Numbered from the stretch's first letter, positions 22,169-30,737 are shown. The stretch: 34,520 bases of DNA from Actinomadura_C sp036008685 (GCA_036008685.1 DASYNF010000166.1:1-34520); one strand, 5' to 3'. Notes: generated by a model from the letters alone, not told the origin. Program-made: numbers and translations.

Positions 22169-22623
22169 GGGCCACCCCCGACGACCTCACCGGGCGGACG
22201 CCCGGTGGACCTCTCTCGATCCAGGGCCGCCTGGAGCAGGACGGCCGCGGCGGTCTGATCCACCACCTTGCGGCGCGCCTGGCCGCGCAGTCCACGCTCC
22301 CGCAGCCCGCTCTCGGCCGTCACGGTGGTGAGCCGCTCGTCATAGAGCCGCACCGCCTCGGGCGAGAGGACGTCCGCCAGCCCGGCGGCGAAGTCGCGGG
22401 CCGCCGTGGCCGCCGGGCCCTCACGGCCCGACAACGACGTCGGCAACCCGACGATGACCTCGATGGCCTCGTGGTCGGTCACGATCTGGGCGATCCGCTG
22501 AAGGTCGCCCTTGCCCCGCTGGACGGTCTCCAGCGGAGACGCGAGAATCCCCCGGGGATCGCTACGAGCGATCCCAATGCGGACACTGCCCACGTCGACC
22601 CCGAGCCGGACACCGGTTCTCAT
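22165..22623 (-). CDS. ruvX: YqgF/RuvX family putative RNase H-fold nuclease
   Basis: RNase H-fold protein of the YqgF family. E. coli YqgF acts in 16S rRNA 5' maturation, and other members cut Holliday-junction-like DNA. The protein is 152 aa: GVDVGSVRIGIARSDP carries the first catalytic Asp. Then come VIVGLPTSLSGREG, the Glu in RLYDERLTT, and the C-terminal KVVDQTAAAVLLQ with the last Asp. The start at 22623 (MRTGVRLGVDVG) matches the family. An ATG at 22662 in the same frame would add 13 residues but has no Shine-Dalgarno sequence. It lies between alaS and mltG and overlaps mltG by 4 nt. Confidence 0.92.
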   Translation of the reverse strand: MRTGVRLGVDVGSVRIGIARSDPRGILASPLETVQRGKGDLQRIAQIVTDHEAIEVIVGLPTSLSGREGPAATAARDFAAGLADVLSPEAVRLYDERLTTVTAESGLRERGLRGQARRKVVDQTAAAVLLQAALDRERSTGRPPGEVVGGGP

Positions 22624-22689
22624 AGCTCGTTCGCCCTTCTCACCGACCGCGACGCACTCCATCCGGGCCGGCCGCCCGGCTCGCCGTGC

Positions 22690-25368
22690 TCATCCGGCGG
22701 CCACGGTCCGCTCGACGGCACCGAGCGCCTCGCCGACGGCCTCCGGGCCCGCCGCCGCGGACCCGCCGCCCTGCGCCAGGTCGTCCTTGCCGCCGCCACC
22801 GCCACCGAGCGCCTTCGCCGCGACGCCGACGAGCGCACCGGCCTTGAGGCCGCGCTCACGGGCCGCGTCGGTCACCGCCACGACGACCACCGGGCGGTCC
22901 TTGGGGACGCCCACGATCGCGACCACGGCCGGGCGGGCCGACAGCCGTCCGCGGACGTCCGCGGCCAGCTTGCGCAGGTCGTCGGCACCGGTCCCCTCGG
23001 GGGCCCGGTGAGCGACATAGGCGATGCCGTTCAGGTCCTTGGCGCCCTCCGCCAGCGACCCGGCCACGGCGAGGACCTGCTTCGAACGGATCCGCTCCAG
23101 GTCCTTCTCCGCGTCCCGGAGGCGTGTGACCATGCCCGAGACCCGCTCGGGCAGCTCCTCACGCCGGGTCTTCAGCTGCTCGGCCAGCTGGGACACCAGC
23201 AGGCTCTCCCGGGCCAGGAAGCGGAAGGCGTCGATGCCGACGAGGGCCTCGACCCTGCGCACCCCGGCGCCGATGGAGGCCTCACCGAGCACCTTGACCA
23301 GGCCCAGCTGCCCCGACCGGGCGACGTGGGTCCCTCCGCAGAGCTCGCGCGAATACTCTCCCACCTCGACAACCCGGACCTCGTCGCCGTACTTCTCGCC
23401 GAACAGCGCGAGGGCGCCCATCTTGCGGGCGTCGTCGATGGAGGTGTGGAAGGCCCGGACGTCGAGATCGTTGATGAGGATCGCGTTGACCTCGTCCTCG
23501 ACGTCGCGGAGCATACTCGGCGGCACCGCTCCGGCGGCGGTGAAGTCGAACCGGAACCGGCCGGGTGAGTTCTCCGACCCGGCCTGCGCCGCCGATTCTC
23601 CGAGCGCGTTGCGGAAGCCCCGGTGCACCATGTGGGTCGCGGTGTGGGAGCGAGAGATCGCCCGCCGGCGTTCGACATCGATCTCCGCGTACGCCGGCTC
23701 GCCGGCCTGTGCCTCACCCGAGGTCACCCGGCCGCGGTGCACGATCAGCCCGACCAGCGGCGACTGCACGTCGTGGATCCTGATCTCGGCGCCGTTGCCG
23801 AGCCGGATGACCCCCTGGTCGGCGAGCTGACCGCCGCCCTCGGCGTAGAACGGCGTACGGTCCAGCACCACTTCCACGTCGGTGCCCTCGCCGGCGGCCG
23901 GCACGTTGGCGCCGTTGACCAGCAGTCCCACGACCCGGCCCTCGGCCCTGACGTCGTGGTAACCGGTGAAGTCCACGCCGCCACCGGTGCGGTCCAGCAG
24001 CTCGCTCAGCACCGAGACGTCGAGGTTTCCGGTCTTCTTCTCGTGCGCGTCCTTCTTGGCCCGGTCCCGCTGCTCCTGCATGAGCCGGCGGAACCCCTCC
24101 TCGTCCACGGACAGTCCCTGCTCGGACGCCATCTCGAGGGTCAGCTCGATCGGGAAGCCATAGGTGTCGTGCAGGGCGAACGCCTGTGTCCCGGCGACGA
24201 TCCGCCCACCGGCCCGCTTGGTCTCCTCCACGGCCGCGTCGAAGATCGCCGTACCGGTGCGCAGCGTCTGCAGGAAGGACGCCTCTTCGGCGTCGATCAC
24301 GGTGTGGATGTTCGGCCCGGTGTGGATCAGCTCGGGGTACTGCTCTCCCATCGCCTCGATCGCGGTGGCGGTGAGCTCGTGCATGAGCCCGCTCTCCTCG
24401 CCGCCGAGCAGCCGCAGGTTGCGGATCGACCGGCGGAGGATGCGGCGCAGGACGTATCCGCGCCCTTCGTTGCCCGGCACGATGCCGTCCGCGACCATCA
24501 TCATGCCGCTGCGGACGTGGTCGGCGATGACTCGCAGCGAGACGTCGGCACGCTGATCACGGCCGTACTTCGCGTCGGTGAGGTCGGCCGCCCGGTCCAG
24601 GATCTTCCAGGTGGTGTCGATCTCGTAGATGTTGTCGACGCCCTGCAGGATCGTGGCCATGCGCTCGAGACCCATGCCGGTGTCGATGTTCTTGGTGGGA
24701 AGCTCGCCGAGGATGGGGAAACCCGACTTGCCCGCTCCGGGTCCGCGTTCGAACTGCATGAAGACGAGGTTCCACACTTCGAGGTAGCGGTCCTCGTCGA
24801 CGACCGGACCGCCCTCACGGCCGTACTCGGGGCCGCGGTCGTAGTAGATCTCCGAACAGGGACCGCACGGTCCGGGCACGCCCATCGACCAGAAGTTGTC
24901 GGCCATGCCGCGGCGCTGGATGCGCTCCACCGGGACCCCGACCTTGCGGTGCCAGATGTCGGCGGCCTCGTCGTCGTCCTCATAGACGGTGACCCAGAGC
25001 TTCTCCTCGGGGAAGCCGAAGCCGCCGTCCGCCTCGGAGGCGGTCAGCAGTTCCCAGGCGAAGGGGATCGCCTGTTCCTTGAAGTAGTCCCCGATCGAGA
25101 AGTTGCCGAGCATCTGGAAGAACGTGCCGTGCCGCGTGGTCTTGCCGACCTCTTCGATGTCCGGGGTCCTGACGCACTTCTGGCAGCTCGCCATCCGCTG
25201 GGACGGCGGCGTGCGCTGGCCCAGGAAGTAGGGCTTGAACGGGACCATCCCGGCATTGACCAGCAGCAGGGTCGGATCCTCGGCGACAAGGCTGGCCGAG
25301 GGCACCAGTGTGTGCCCGCGTTGTTCGAAGAACCGCAGGTATCGGCGTGCTACCTCTGCCGACTCCAT
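22690..25368 (-). CDS. alaS: alanyl-tRNA synthetase
   Basis: Class II synthetase charging tRNA-Ala, with its own editing site for Ser and Gly. The 892-aa length is typical. The catalytic domain (about 1-240) opens YLRFFEQRGHTLVPSASL and has HGTFFQMLGNFSIGDYFK. The tRNA-recognition region (about 240-450) includes KNIDTGMGLERM. The editing domain (about 560-720) has the zinc-type HTATH of SHTATHMVHRG and CGGTHVARSGQLG. The C-terminal C-Ala domain ends with GGGGKDDLAQGGG. The ATG start lies 2 bp after the stop of the small membrane-protein gene. The editing zinc ligands all appear present. Confidence 0.98.
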   Translation of the reverse strand: MESAEVARRYLRFFEQRGHTLVPSASLVAEDPTLLLVNAGMVPFKPYFLGQRTPPSQRMASCQKCVRTPDIEEVGKTTRHGTFFQMLGNFSIGDYFKEQAIPFAWELLTASEADGGFGFPEEKLWVTVYEDDDEAADIWHRKVGVPVERIQRRGMADNFWSMGVPGPCGPCSEIYYDRGPEYGREGGPVVDEDRYLEVWNLVFMQFERGPGAGKSGFPILGELPTKNIDTGMGLERMATILQGVDNIYEIDTTWKILDRAADLTDAKYGRDQRADVSLRVIADHVRSGMMMVADGIVPGNEGRGYVLRRILRRSIRNLRLLGGEESGLMHELTATAIEAMGEQYPELIHTGPNIHTVIDAEEASFLQTLRTGTAIFDAAVEETKRAGGRIVAGTQAFALHDTYGFPIELTLEMASEQGLSVDEEGFRRLMQEQRDRAKKDAHEKKTGNLDVSVLSELLDRTGGGVDFTGYHDVRAEGRVVGLLVNGANVPAAGEGTDVEVVLDRTPFYAEGGGQLADQGVIRLGNGAEIRIHDVQSPLVGLIVHRGRVTSGEAQAGEPAYAEIDVERRRAISRSHTATHMVHRGFRNALGESAAQAGSENSPGRFRFDFTAAGAVPPSMLRDVEDEVNAILINDLDVRAFHTSIDDARKMGALALFGEKYGDEVRVVEVGEYSRELCGGTHVARSGQLGLVKVLGEASIGAGVRRVEALVGIDAFRFLARESLLVSQLAEQLKTRREELPERVSGMVTRLRDAEKDLERIRSKQVLAVAGSLAEGAKDLNGIAYVAHRAPEGTGADDLRKLAADVRGRLSARPAVVAIVGVPKDRPVVVVAVTDAARERGLKAGALVGVAAKALGGGGGGKDDLAQGGGSAAAGPEAVGEALGAVERTVAAG

Positions 25369-25370
25369 GA

Positions 25371-25676
25371 TCAGTGGCCGTCCTTATCTTCGTCGAGAAC
25401 CTGTCCGTTTACCGTCCGCGCGGCCGGGCGCCCGTCGGACGACCCGGCTCCCGTCTGCGGCACGCCTTCGTCGAGACCAAGCACATCACGCAGTTCGGCC
25501 TCGCGCGCCCGCGCCTCCGTGCGGATTTCCTCTGCATACGCCCTCAACCGGTCAGCGACCCTGAGGGCCCGGTCGCCGAGCCCTCGAGGCGTCCAGCCCC
25601 GGGCGAAGCGCGTCAGCCTGTGGGTCGCCCAGGCGCCCAGGGCCGCTCCAAGCCCAAGCCAGAACAAACGTCTCAT
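25371..25676 (-). CDS. small membrane-anchored protein (DUF6167-like)
   Basis: A 101-aa protein of unknown function. Residues 1-20 (MRRLFWLGLGAALGAWATHR) form a likely membrane anchor. A basic helix and a heptad-like region (about 30-70, RLRAYAEEIRTEARAREAELRDVL) follow, then a polar acidic tail. It resembles the small conserved protein found just before alaS in streptomycetes (DUF6167); this is recognition by pattern and position, not a search. ATG start preceded by a G-run. It lies 21 bp after the DUF948 gene and 2 bp before alaS, so all three are co-transcribed. A link to the cell envelope is plausible because mltG is in the same operon. Confidence 0.85.
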   Translation of the reverse strand: MRRLFWLGLGAALGAWATHRLTRFARGWTPRGLGDRALRVADRLRAYAEEIRTEARAREAELRDVLGLDEGVPQTGAGSSDGRPAARTVNGQVLDEDKDGH

Positions 25677-25697
25677 GATGCCCCCCGATCCCTGGCC

Positions 25698-26138
25698 TCA
25701 TCCACGACGTCCTCCCAGCGACCGCGACCGTCCCCGGGAGTCCACGCCGGCCCGCACCTCCGCGCGGGTCCGCCGCTCCGACCCGGTGTCCCCGCCCTGC
25801 CCCAGCACCTTCCGCACGCCGTAGGCGAATGCCGCGCCTTTGACGAGAGGACCACTGACCACCGAGGTCACGACCGTGGACACGGCCGAGACGTTCTGGG
25901 TGACTCCTGCCACCCCTTTGGTGATCACGTCCACGCGGTCGAGCTGCTCGTGCGCCTGCTCGATGGTCTTGCTCATGTCGTCCAGCAGCGGCCCGGTCTG
26001 GTCACCGATATCGGAGACCATCTTCGTCGTCTCGGCCAGCAGCCGTGCGAGTTTGACCAGGACGAAAGCGAGGAAGCATACAAGAATAGCCCAGAACATG
26101 GCCACGATGAGGCCTGCTACCTGTCCTCCAGTAAGCAT
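25698..26138 (-). CDS. DUF948 domain membrane protein
   Basis: A 146-aa protein with one N-terminal membrane helix (about 7-29, VAGLIVAMFWAILVCFLAF). It continues with a long amphipathic coiled-coil-like region (about 30-105, LARLLAETTKMVSDIGDQTGPLLDDMSKTIEQ) typical of the DUF948 family. The C-terminus is basic and low-complexity (RSRSLGGRRG). Function unknown; such proteins are thought to be envelope-associated. The ATG is at 26138, and the open frame upstream is not family-like. It heads the operon that goes on to alaS, ruvX, mltG and aroE. Its promoter may be TAGGGT at 26182-26187. Confidence 0.88.
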   Translation of the reverse strand: MLTGGQVAGLIVAMFWAILVCFLAFVLVKLARLLAETTKMVSDIGDQTGPLLDDMSKTIEQAHEQLDRVDVITKGVAGVTQNVSAVSTVVTSVVSGPLVKGAAFAYGVRKVLGQGGDTGSERRTRAEVRAGVDSRGRSRSLGGRRG

Positions 26139-26181
26139 CCGGTAACGCTCCAGTCGCTGCGCAGAATGGCCGGCCCGACAG

Positions 26182-26207
26182 ACCCTACCGTGACAGGGTG
26201 TGGTCAC
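26182..26207 (-). promoter_or_regulatory. possible promoter and operator of the DUF948-alaS operon
   Basis: TAGGGT on the minus strand (26182-26187) is a plausible actinobacterial -10, 44 bp before the DUF948 ATG. The spacer just upstream holds the inverted repeat GTGAC-N8-GTCAC (26190-26207). A repressor bound there would block the polymerase. No good -35 is visible. The regulator is unknown. Confidence 0.35.
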
Positions 26208-26650
26208 CGTGCCCACTTTGACGCAAGCCCGATGACCTGTCGGGATACCGGTGCGAGTGACGCGTGCCGGGGCACCGCCGGCCCGGCCTCGGACGCCCGG
26301 CCTCGGACGCCGGCGCGGCCCCTGTCCACAGGCACCGCCGGTGCGGCGCGGCCGTCTCCGTCCACGGTCTCACAACCGCCCTGAGCGCACCAGCACGGCA
26401 CAATATGGACAGGCGGGACCTTCCCCGAGATCGTCGCGGCCGGCCCGGCGAGATCGTACGTGGGACCCCAGGACCCCAGGACCCCGCGCCGGCGTGCCTG
26501 CCGTGGAGTCGCGCATCTCACCGTCGCACCCTTCTGGTGGCCGGTCTCATCCTGATCTTCGGGACGGCCGCGGGCGGTCACATCGGATACGGCGCGGCCG
26601 CGGCCGGCGGCGGTGGCGCGGAACCCGGCGGGCCCGCTGGTGATCGAGGC
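26208..26650. other. gene-free stretch between the DUF948 gene and rarA
   Basis: No gene can be supported in this 440-bp stretch. It contains short direct repeats: CGGCCTCGGACGC twice near 26285-26311 and ACCCCAGG twice near 26463-26478. On the plus strand, a frame from ATG at about 26405 has a hydrophobic run, LLVAGLILIFGTAAGG, with coding-like GC at third positions. But it lacks a ribosome site and its frame runs antisense into rarA to 27037. It might be a decayed membrane-protein gene. No RNA gene is recognised. Confidence 0.4.
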
Positions 26651-26667
26651 CCCGCCGGAGCGGCGGG
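26651..26667 (-). terminator. hairpin after rarA
   Basis: CCCGCCG-GAG-CGGCGGG is a perfect 7-bp stem with a 3-nt loop, about 50 bp after the rarA stop on the minus strand. There is no U-tract. Confidence 0.45.
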
Positions 26668-26715
26668 ACGGGCACGGCGACTCACGATGAGGACCGCCCC
26701 GCCCCTGGTGCTGCC

Positions 26716-26786
26716 GCTCAGGACCGCCCTGCTCCTGGCGTCTCCCGCTCAGGACCGCCCTGCTCCTGGCGTCTCCCGCTCAGGAC
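26716..26786. repeat. 31-bp tandem duplication at the rarA 3' end
   Basis: A 31-bp unit beginning GCTCAGGACCGCC is repeated exactly (26716-26746, 26747-26777), and its first 9 bp recur at 26778-26786. The repeat covers the rarA stop codon. Because 31 is not a multiple of three, the second copy is read in another frame: the first copy gives VLSGRRQEQGG and the next PERETPGAGRS followed by stop. Confidence 0.9.
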
Positions 26787-28109
26787 GGCACGAATGCGCT
26801 CGAGGACCTCCGAGAAGCGGCCTTCCGCGCCGTGCCTGGTCGGCCGGTAATACTCCCGGCCGCGGACGGCGTCCGGGGCGTACTGCTGCTCGACCACCCC
26901 GCCCGGGTGGTTGTGGGCGTATTTGTACTCCTTGCCGTGCCCCAGCTTGCCCGCGCCCTTGTAATGGGCGTCGCGCAGATGGGCCGGTACCGGCCCGACG
27001 AGACCACGCCGGACGTCGCCCATCGCCTCGTCGATAGCGGTGATCACGGCGTTGGACTTGGGCGCCAGCGACAGGTGGATGACCGCCTGGGCGAGGTTGA
27101 TCCGCGCCTCGGGCAGCCCGACGTACTCGACCGCGTGCGCCGCGGCGGACGCGGTCTGCAGAGCGCTCGGGTCGGCCATCCCGATGTCCTCGCTGGCGTG
27201 CACGATCAGCCGCCGGGCGATGAAGCGCGGGTCCTCCCCCGCTTCGATCATGCGCGCGAGATAGTGCAGGGCGGCGTCGACGTCACTGCCCCGGATGCTC
27301 TTGATGAACGCGCTGACGACGTCGTAGTGCTGATCGCCCTCGCGGTCGTAGCGCACCGCCGCCCGGTCCACCGCCTTCTCGAGGACCTCGACGTCGATCG
27401 GCCGGCCGTCGGGGACGACATAGGCGGCCGCCTCGAGATAGGTGAGCGCGCGGCGGGCGTCACCACCGGCCAGCCGTACGAGATGGTCCTCGGCCGGCCC
27501 GGCCAGCTCGACACGCCCGGCCAGCCCGCGCTCGTCGGCCAGGGCTCTCCGGAGGACCTCCCGCAGGTCCTCCTCCGTGAGCGGTTCGAGGGTCAGCAGC
27601 AGGGACCGGGACAGCAGCGGGCTGATGACACTGAAAAAGGGGTTTTCCGTGGTGGCCCCGATGAAGGACACCCAGCGGTTCTCCACGGCGGGCAGCAGCG
27701 CGTCCTGCTGGGCCTTGTTGAAGCGGTGCACCTCGTCGACGAACAGCACGGTCTGCCGGCCGGACATGCCGAGGTCCCGCTTGGCCTGGTCGATCGCGGC
27801 GCGGACCTGCTTGACGCCGTCGCTGACCGCCGAGATCTCGACGAAGCGTCGCTCGGTGGCCCGGCTGACCACAGAGGCCAGCGTGGTCTTGCCGGTCCCC
27901 GGTGGCCCCCAGAGCAACAACGACATCGCGACGTCCCGGTCGACGAGTTGCCGGATCGGGGTCCCCTGTCCCAGCAGGTGCCCCTGCCCGACCACCTCGT
28001 CCAGGTCCCGCGGACGCATGCGCACGGCGAGCGGCTCCTGCGCGCGGTGCGCCTGCTCGGCGGGCTCGTCGAAGAGGCTCTCCGCCTGTTCCGGATTGAC
28101 CCTGGCCAC
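26718..28109 (-). CDS. rarA: replication-associated recombination protein A (AAA+ ATPase, MgsA/WHIP family)
   Basis: Clamp-loader-like ATPase that works at stalled replication forks. The protein is 463 aa. Walker A GPPGTGKT is at 68-75 and Walker B VLFVDEVHRFNKAQQDALL starts at 121. Sensor 1 is GATTENPFF (151-159). The C-terminal oligomerisation domain has the family block GKLGHGKEYKYAHNHPGG, then QQYAPDAVRGREYY. The GTG start is chosen from family alignment (PLAVRMRPRDLDEVVGQ near 26-42); its ribosome site is weak. The last 11 residues come from a frame-shifting 31-bp tandem duplication and are probably not functional. It lies downstream of the DUF349 gene on the same strand. Confidence 0.96.
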   Translation of the reverse strand: MARVNPEQAESLFDEPAEQAHRAQEPLAVRMRPRDLDEVVGQGHLLGQGTPIRQLVDRDVAMSLLLWGPPGTGKTTLASVVSRATERRFVEISAVSDGVKQVRAAIDQAKRDLGMSGRQTVLFVDEVHRFNKAQQDALLPAVENRWVSFIGATTENPFFSVISPLLSRSLLLTLEPLTEEDLREVLRRALADERGLAGRVELAGPAEDHLVRLAGGDARRALTYLEAAAYVVPDGRPIDVEVLEKAVDRAAVRYDREGDQHYDVVSAFIKSIRGSDVDAALHYLARMIEAGEDPRFIARRLIVHASEDIGMADPSALQTASAAAHAVEYVGLPEARINLAQAVIHLSLAPKSNAVITAIDEAMGDVRRGLVGPVPAHLRDAHYKGAGKLGHGKEYKYAHNHPGGVVEQQYAPDAVRGREYYRPTRHGAEGRFSEVLERIRAVLSGRRQEQGGPERETPGAGRS

Positions 28110-28256
28110 GTCCTGACACTATCTCCTGCCGTGATGGACACAGTGGACACGGCCGTACGGCGAACGCCACGGCCGCGGGAAGCGCCGAGGCCGGCGCCAC
28201 GGGTGCGCGGGTCTCGGTGGTGCACCTCCGGGCGGACCACCGGACGCGGACGAGCA

Positions 28257-28272
28257 GGCCGGCCCGCCGGCC
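28257..28272 (-). terminator. possible terminator between the DUF349 gene and rarA
   Basis: GGCCGG-CCCG-CCGGCC is a perfect 6-bp stem in the 251-bp gap. A second small stem, CGGAG/CTCCG (28346-28359), directly follows the DUF349 stop. Neither has a U-tract. The gap shows no gene. I could not place the rarA promoter. Confidence 0.3.
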
Positions 28273-28360
28273 CCGCCCGGCCGCACCGCGCCGTCACGAC
28301 GACGGGGCGGAGGAGATCAGGCTATGGACGGCTTCGTCCCGCGATCGGAGTGATCTCCGG

Positions 28361-29590
28361 TCAGGAGAACTCCGCGAGGGTCCGCTGGGCCTCTTCGAGC
28401 CAGGCACGGCGGGCGGTCAGGGCCTCTTCGGCGTCCTTGGCGTCCTTGTCCCGGCCGGCCGCGCGGGCCTTCTCGAGCCGGCGCTCCAGCTGGTCGATGG
28501 AGCTGCGCAGCTGGGCGACCGTGCCCTCGGCCCTCGCCCGGGCCTCGGGATTGGTGCGCCGCCACTCCTTCTCCTCGGCGTTGCGCACGGCCTCTTCGAT
28601 CTTGCGCAACCGCCCCTCGAGCTGGTCGCGGGACTCTCGCGGGACCGGGCCGATGGCCTCCCAGCGCTCCTGAACCGAGCGGAGCAGCTGGCGGGTCTGG
28701 CGCACATCCTTGATCGGCAGCAGCCGCTCGGCCTCGTGCAGGAGCTGTTCCTTGGCATCGGCGTGCTCGCGGAACTCGACGTCACGTTCGGCGAACGCCG
28801 CGGACCGGGCGGAGAAGAAGGTGTCCTGCGCGCCCTTGAACCGGCTCCACAGGTCCTCCTCCGCCTCGCGGGAGGCCCGCCCGGCCGACTTCCAGCGGCG
28901 CATGAGGTCGCGGTAGGCCGCCGCGGTGTCCCCCCACTCGGTGGACCCGGCCATGGCCTCGGCCTCGGCGACCAGGCGCTCCTTGTCGGCGCGAGCCTGT
29001 TCCCGCTGGTCCTCCAAGGTCGAGAAATAGGCCTTGCGCCGCTTGGTGAAGGCGTTGCGGGACGCCGAGAGCCGCTTCCACAGCGCGGTCTCGGTCGGCC
29101 GGTCGATGCGCTCGGCGACCTTCCACTCCTCGACGAGCTGCCGCAGCCGCTCGCCGCCGTTCTTCCAGTGCGTCTCCTCCGCGGCGATGCGCTCGGCCTC
29201 CGCGACGATCCGGTCCTTGATCTCACGAGCCTCACCGCGCGCGTGCTCGCGGGCCGCCTTGATCTCCTGCCGGCGCCTGCCGACCAGATCGGCCAGGCCG
29301 TCCAGCCGCCGCCCCAGGGCCTCGAGATCGCCCACCGCATGCGCCCCCGTCACCGCCTCGCGAAGACGCTGGATGCCCTGCTGAGCCTGCGCCGGCGGAA
29401 GGTCGGTGGTCCGGACCCGCTGTTCGAGCAGGTGGATCTCGGTGACCAGCGATTCGTACTTCCGCCGGAAGTAGTCGAGAGCCTCGTCGGCGGCGCCGGC
29501 CTGCCAGGAGCCCACGACCCGCTCCCCCTCGGCCGTCTTGACATAGACCGTGCCATCGTCGTCGACACGCCCCCACGGGTCAGTGCTCAC
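28361..29590 (-). CDS. DUF349 repeat coiled-coil protein
   Basis: A 409-aa, highly charged, almost wholly helical protein with repeated DUF349 units. Each unit has a Trp-rich helix such as LRQLVEEWKVAERIDRPTE, LMRRWKSAGRASREAEEDLW or LLRSVQERWEAIGPVPRES, followed by a basic Arg/Phe helix. The C-terminal 70 residues form a long coiled coil (QLRSSIDQLERRLEKARAAG). No catalytic motif or membrane segment. Function is unknown; members are common and conserved in actinobacteria. GTG start with GAGG about 10 nt upstream. It lies 156 bp downstream of the cyclophilin gene on the same strand. Confidence 0.9.
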   Translation of the reverse strand: MSTDPWGRVDDDGTVYVKTAEGERVVGSWQAGAADEALDYFRRKYESLVTEIHLLEQRVRTTDLPPAQAQQGIQRLREAVTGAHAVGDLEALGRRLDGLADLVGRRRQEIKAAREHARGEAREIKDRIVAEAERIAAEETHWKNGGERLRQLVEEWKVAERIDRPTETALWKRLSASRNAFTKRRKAYFSTLEDQREQARADKERLVAEAEAMAGSTEWGDTAAAYRDLMRRWKSAGRASREAEEDLWSRFKGAQDTFFSARSAAFAERDVEFREHADAKEQLLHEAERLLPIKDVRQTRQLLRSVQERWEAIGPVPRESRDQLEGRLRKIEEAVRNAEEKEWRRTNPEARARAEGTVAQLRSSIDQLERRLEKARAAGRDKDAKDAEEALTARRAWLEEAQRTLAEFS

Positions 29591-29691
29591 CGTCGGCCGT
29601 CCTCTCCGTAGACCAGCGTGCCGCTCTCCTCGGCCCGACGCGCGTCTTTAGGGGATCGGTGGCGCTGGACACCCGTTGCCTCCCGCCTCCT

Positions 29692-29721
29692 GGTCCGGCC
29701 TGGTCCCATTTGGCCCGGACC
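29692..29721 (-). terminator. possible terminator after the cyclophilin gene
   Basis: GGTCCGG (29692-29698) pairs with CCGGACC (29715-29721) around a 16-nt loop that could pair further. It lies 26 bp after the cyclophilin stop. No U-tract, so the call is tentative. Confidence 0.35.
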
Positions 29722-29746
29722 CTCCAAACCTTAGTCCCCTGCCGCG

Positions 29747-30538
29747 CTATTTCCTGGTGATCGCGACGTCCTGAATCGTGATCGGTTTTTTCGGCGCGCC
29801 GTCTCCGGCGCCATTGGCGTTGTCGGAACCGGCCTTGGCGACCTCGTCCACGGTCTTCATCCCTGAGGTGACCTTGCCGAAGACCGTGTAGTCCGGCGGC
29901 AGCTGTGAGTCGCCGTAGACGATGAAGAACTGGCTGCCGTTACTGTCCGGCTGGGCGCTGTGGGCCATCGCCAGCGTGCCCCGGGTGTACTTCGCGCCCT
30001 CGGTGTTCTCGTTGGCGAAACGGTAGCCCGGTCCACCGGTGCCGGAACCCGTCGGGTCCCCGCACTGAAGGACCTTGATCCCCTCGGTGGTCAGGCGATG
30101 ACACTTGGTCCGGTCGAAGAAGTTCTTCTCCGCCAGGAAGGCCATCGAACCCACCGTGCACGGCGCCTTGGCTCCGTCGAGCTCCACGACCATCTCACCG
30201 AGGTCGGTCTTGACGGTAGCCTGGGCCGCGCCCTTGTAGACCGGTTTCCTGGGCGGTTCGCCGATCTTCTTGGCACCGGGATCCGAACTCTGCGGGTAGG
30301 CGCACTCTCCCGGCTTCGCCGCGGCGGGACCGGCCGCGGCCACGTCCCTCTTCGGGGGCTTGGAGTCGTCGTTCATGACCGCCGCGAGTCCGGCACCGGC
30401 TCCGGCGACGAGGATGACGGCGACCACCGACCCGATGATCTTCACTCGGCGGGCTCTCCGCTGCTGGGCGGCACGACGCGCCAGCTGGCGCTCGTAACGC
30501 TGGCGAGCGAGTTGTCCCGTCCGGTCTTTCCCCTTCAC
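29747..30538 (-). CDS. membrane-anchored cyclophilin-type peptidyl-prolyl isomerase
   Basis: Predicted foldase outside the membrane. The protein is 263 aa: a very basic cytoplasmic N-terminus (1-30, QLARRAAQQRRARRVK), one membrane helix (about 33-52, IIGSVVAVILVAGAGAGLAAV), a linker, then a cyclophilin domain (about 100-260). Domain marks are KCHRLTTEGIKVLQCGDPTGSG, MAHSAQPDSNGSQFFI and YTVFGKV. The catalytic Arg is in CHR rather than the usual FHR, and the cyclosporin-binding Trp is absent, as in many bacterial members. The GTG at 30538 has GGGAGG 7 nt upstream and so is preferred over ATG at 30589. It is transcribed divergently from the hydrolase-hisS-aspS genes. Confidence 0.93.
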   Translation of the reverse strand: MKGKDRTGQLARQRYERQLARRAAQQRRARRVKIIGSVVAVILVAGAGAGLAAVMNDDSKPPKRDVAAAGPAAAKPGECAYPQSSDPGAKKIGEPPRKPVYKGAAQATVKTDLGEMVVELDGAKAPCTVGSMAFLAEKNFFDRTKCHRLTTEGIKVLQCGDPTGSGTGGPGYRFANENTEGAKYTRGTLAMAHSAQPDSNGSQFFIVYGDSQLPPDYTVFGKVTSGMKTVDEVAKAGSDNANGAGDGAPKKPITIQDVAITRK

Positions 30539-30737
30539 CTGGAGCCCTCCCTGCGATCTCCCGCGTTGATCAGCAAACGTGCTGCGCATCGTAGCGGCCC
30601 CACGGCGGACGTGTGCGCATGACGGCACCCGTCCGTGGCGACACGGTGTATCTCGTTCGCGGTGGCACGAGCCGCGCCGGTACGCTCGAAGCGCCGTATA
30701 GAGCAGGTATCCAGCACCGCGTGAAGAGAGGACGACT
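30539..30737. promoter_or_regulatory. divergent promoter region between the cyclophilin and hydrolase genes
   Basis: This 199-bp gap must carry both promoters. On the minus strand, TACGAT (30588-30593) is a good -10 about 50 bp before the cyclophilin GTG. On the plus strand, TACGCT (about 30680) and TATAGA (about 30696) are possible -10 elements 40-55 bp before the hydrolase GTG. No convincing -35 is seen for either direction. Confidence 0.4.

Noticed and set aside
26204..26581. 125-aa minus-strand frame upstream of the DUF948 gene
   Set aside because: No ribosome site, no recognisable domain, and it overlaps the likely promoter of the DUF948 operon.
26264..27037. 257-aa plus-strand frame overlapping the rarA end
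   Set aside because: A hydrophobic stretch is present, but there is no Shine-Dalgarno and a third of the frame is antisense to rarA. Kept only as a low-interest possible remnant.
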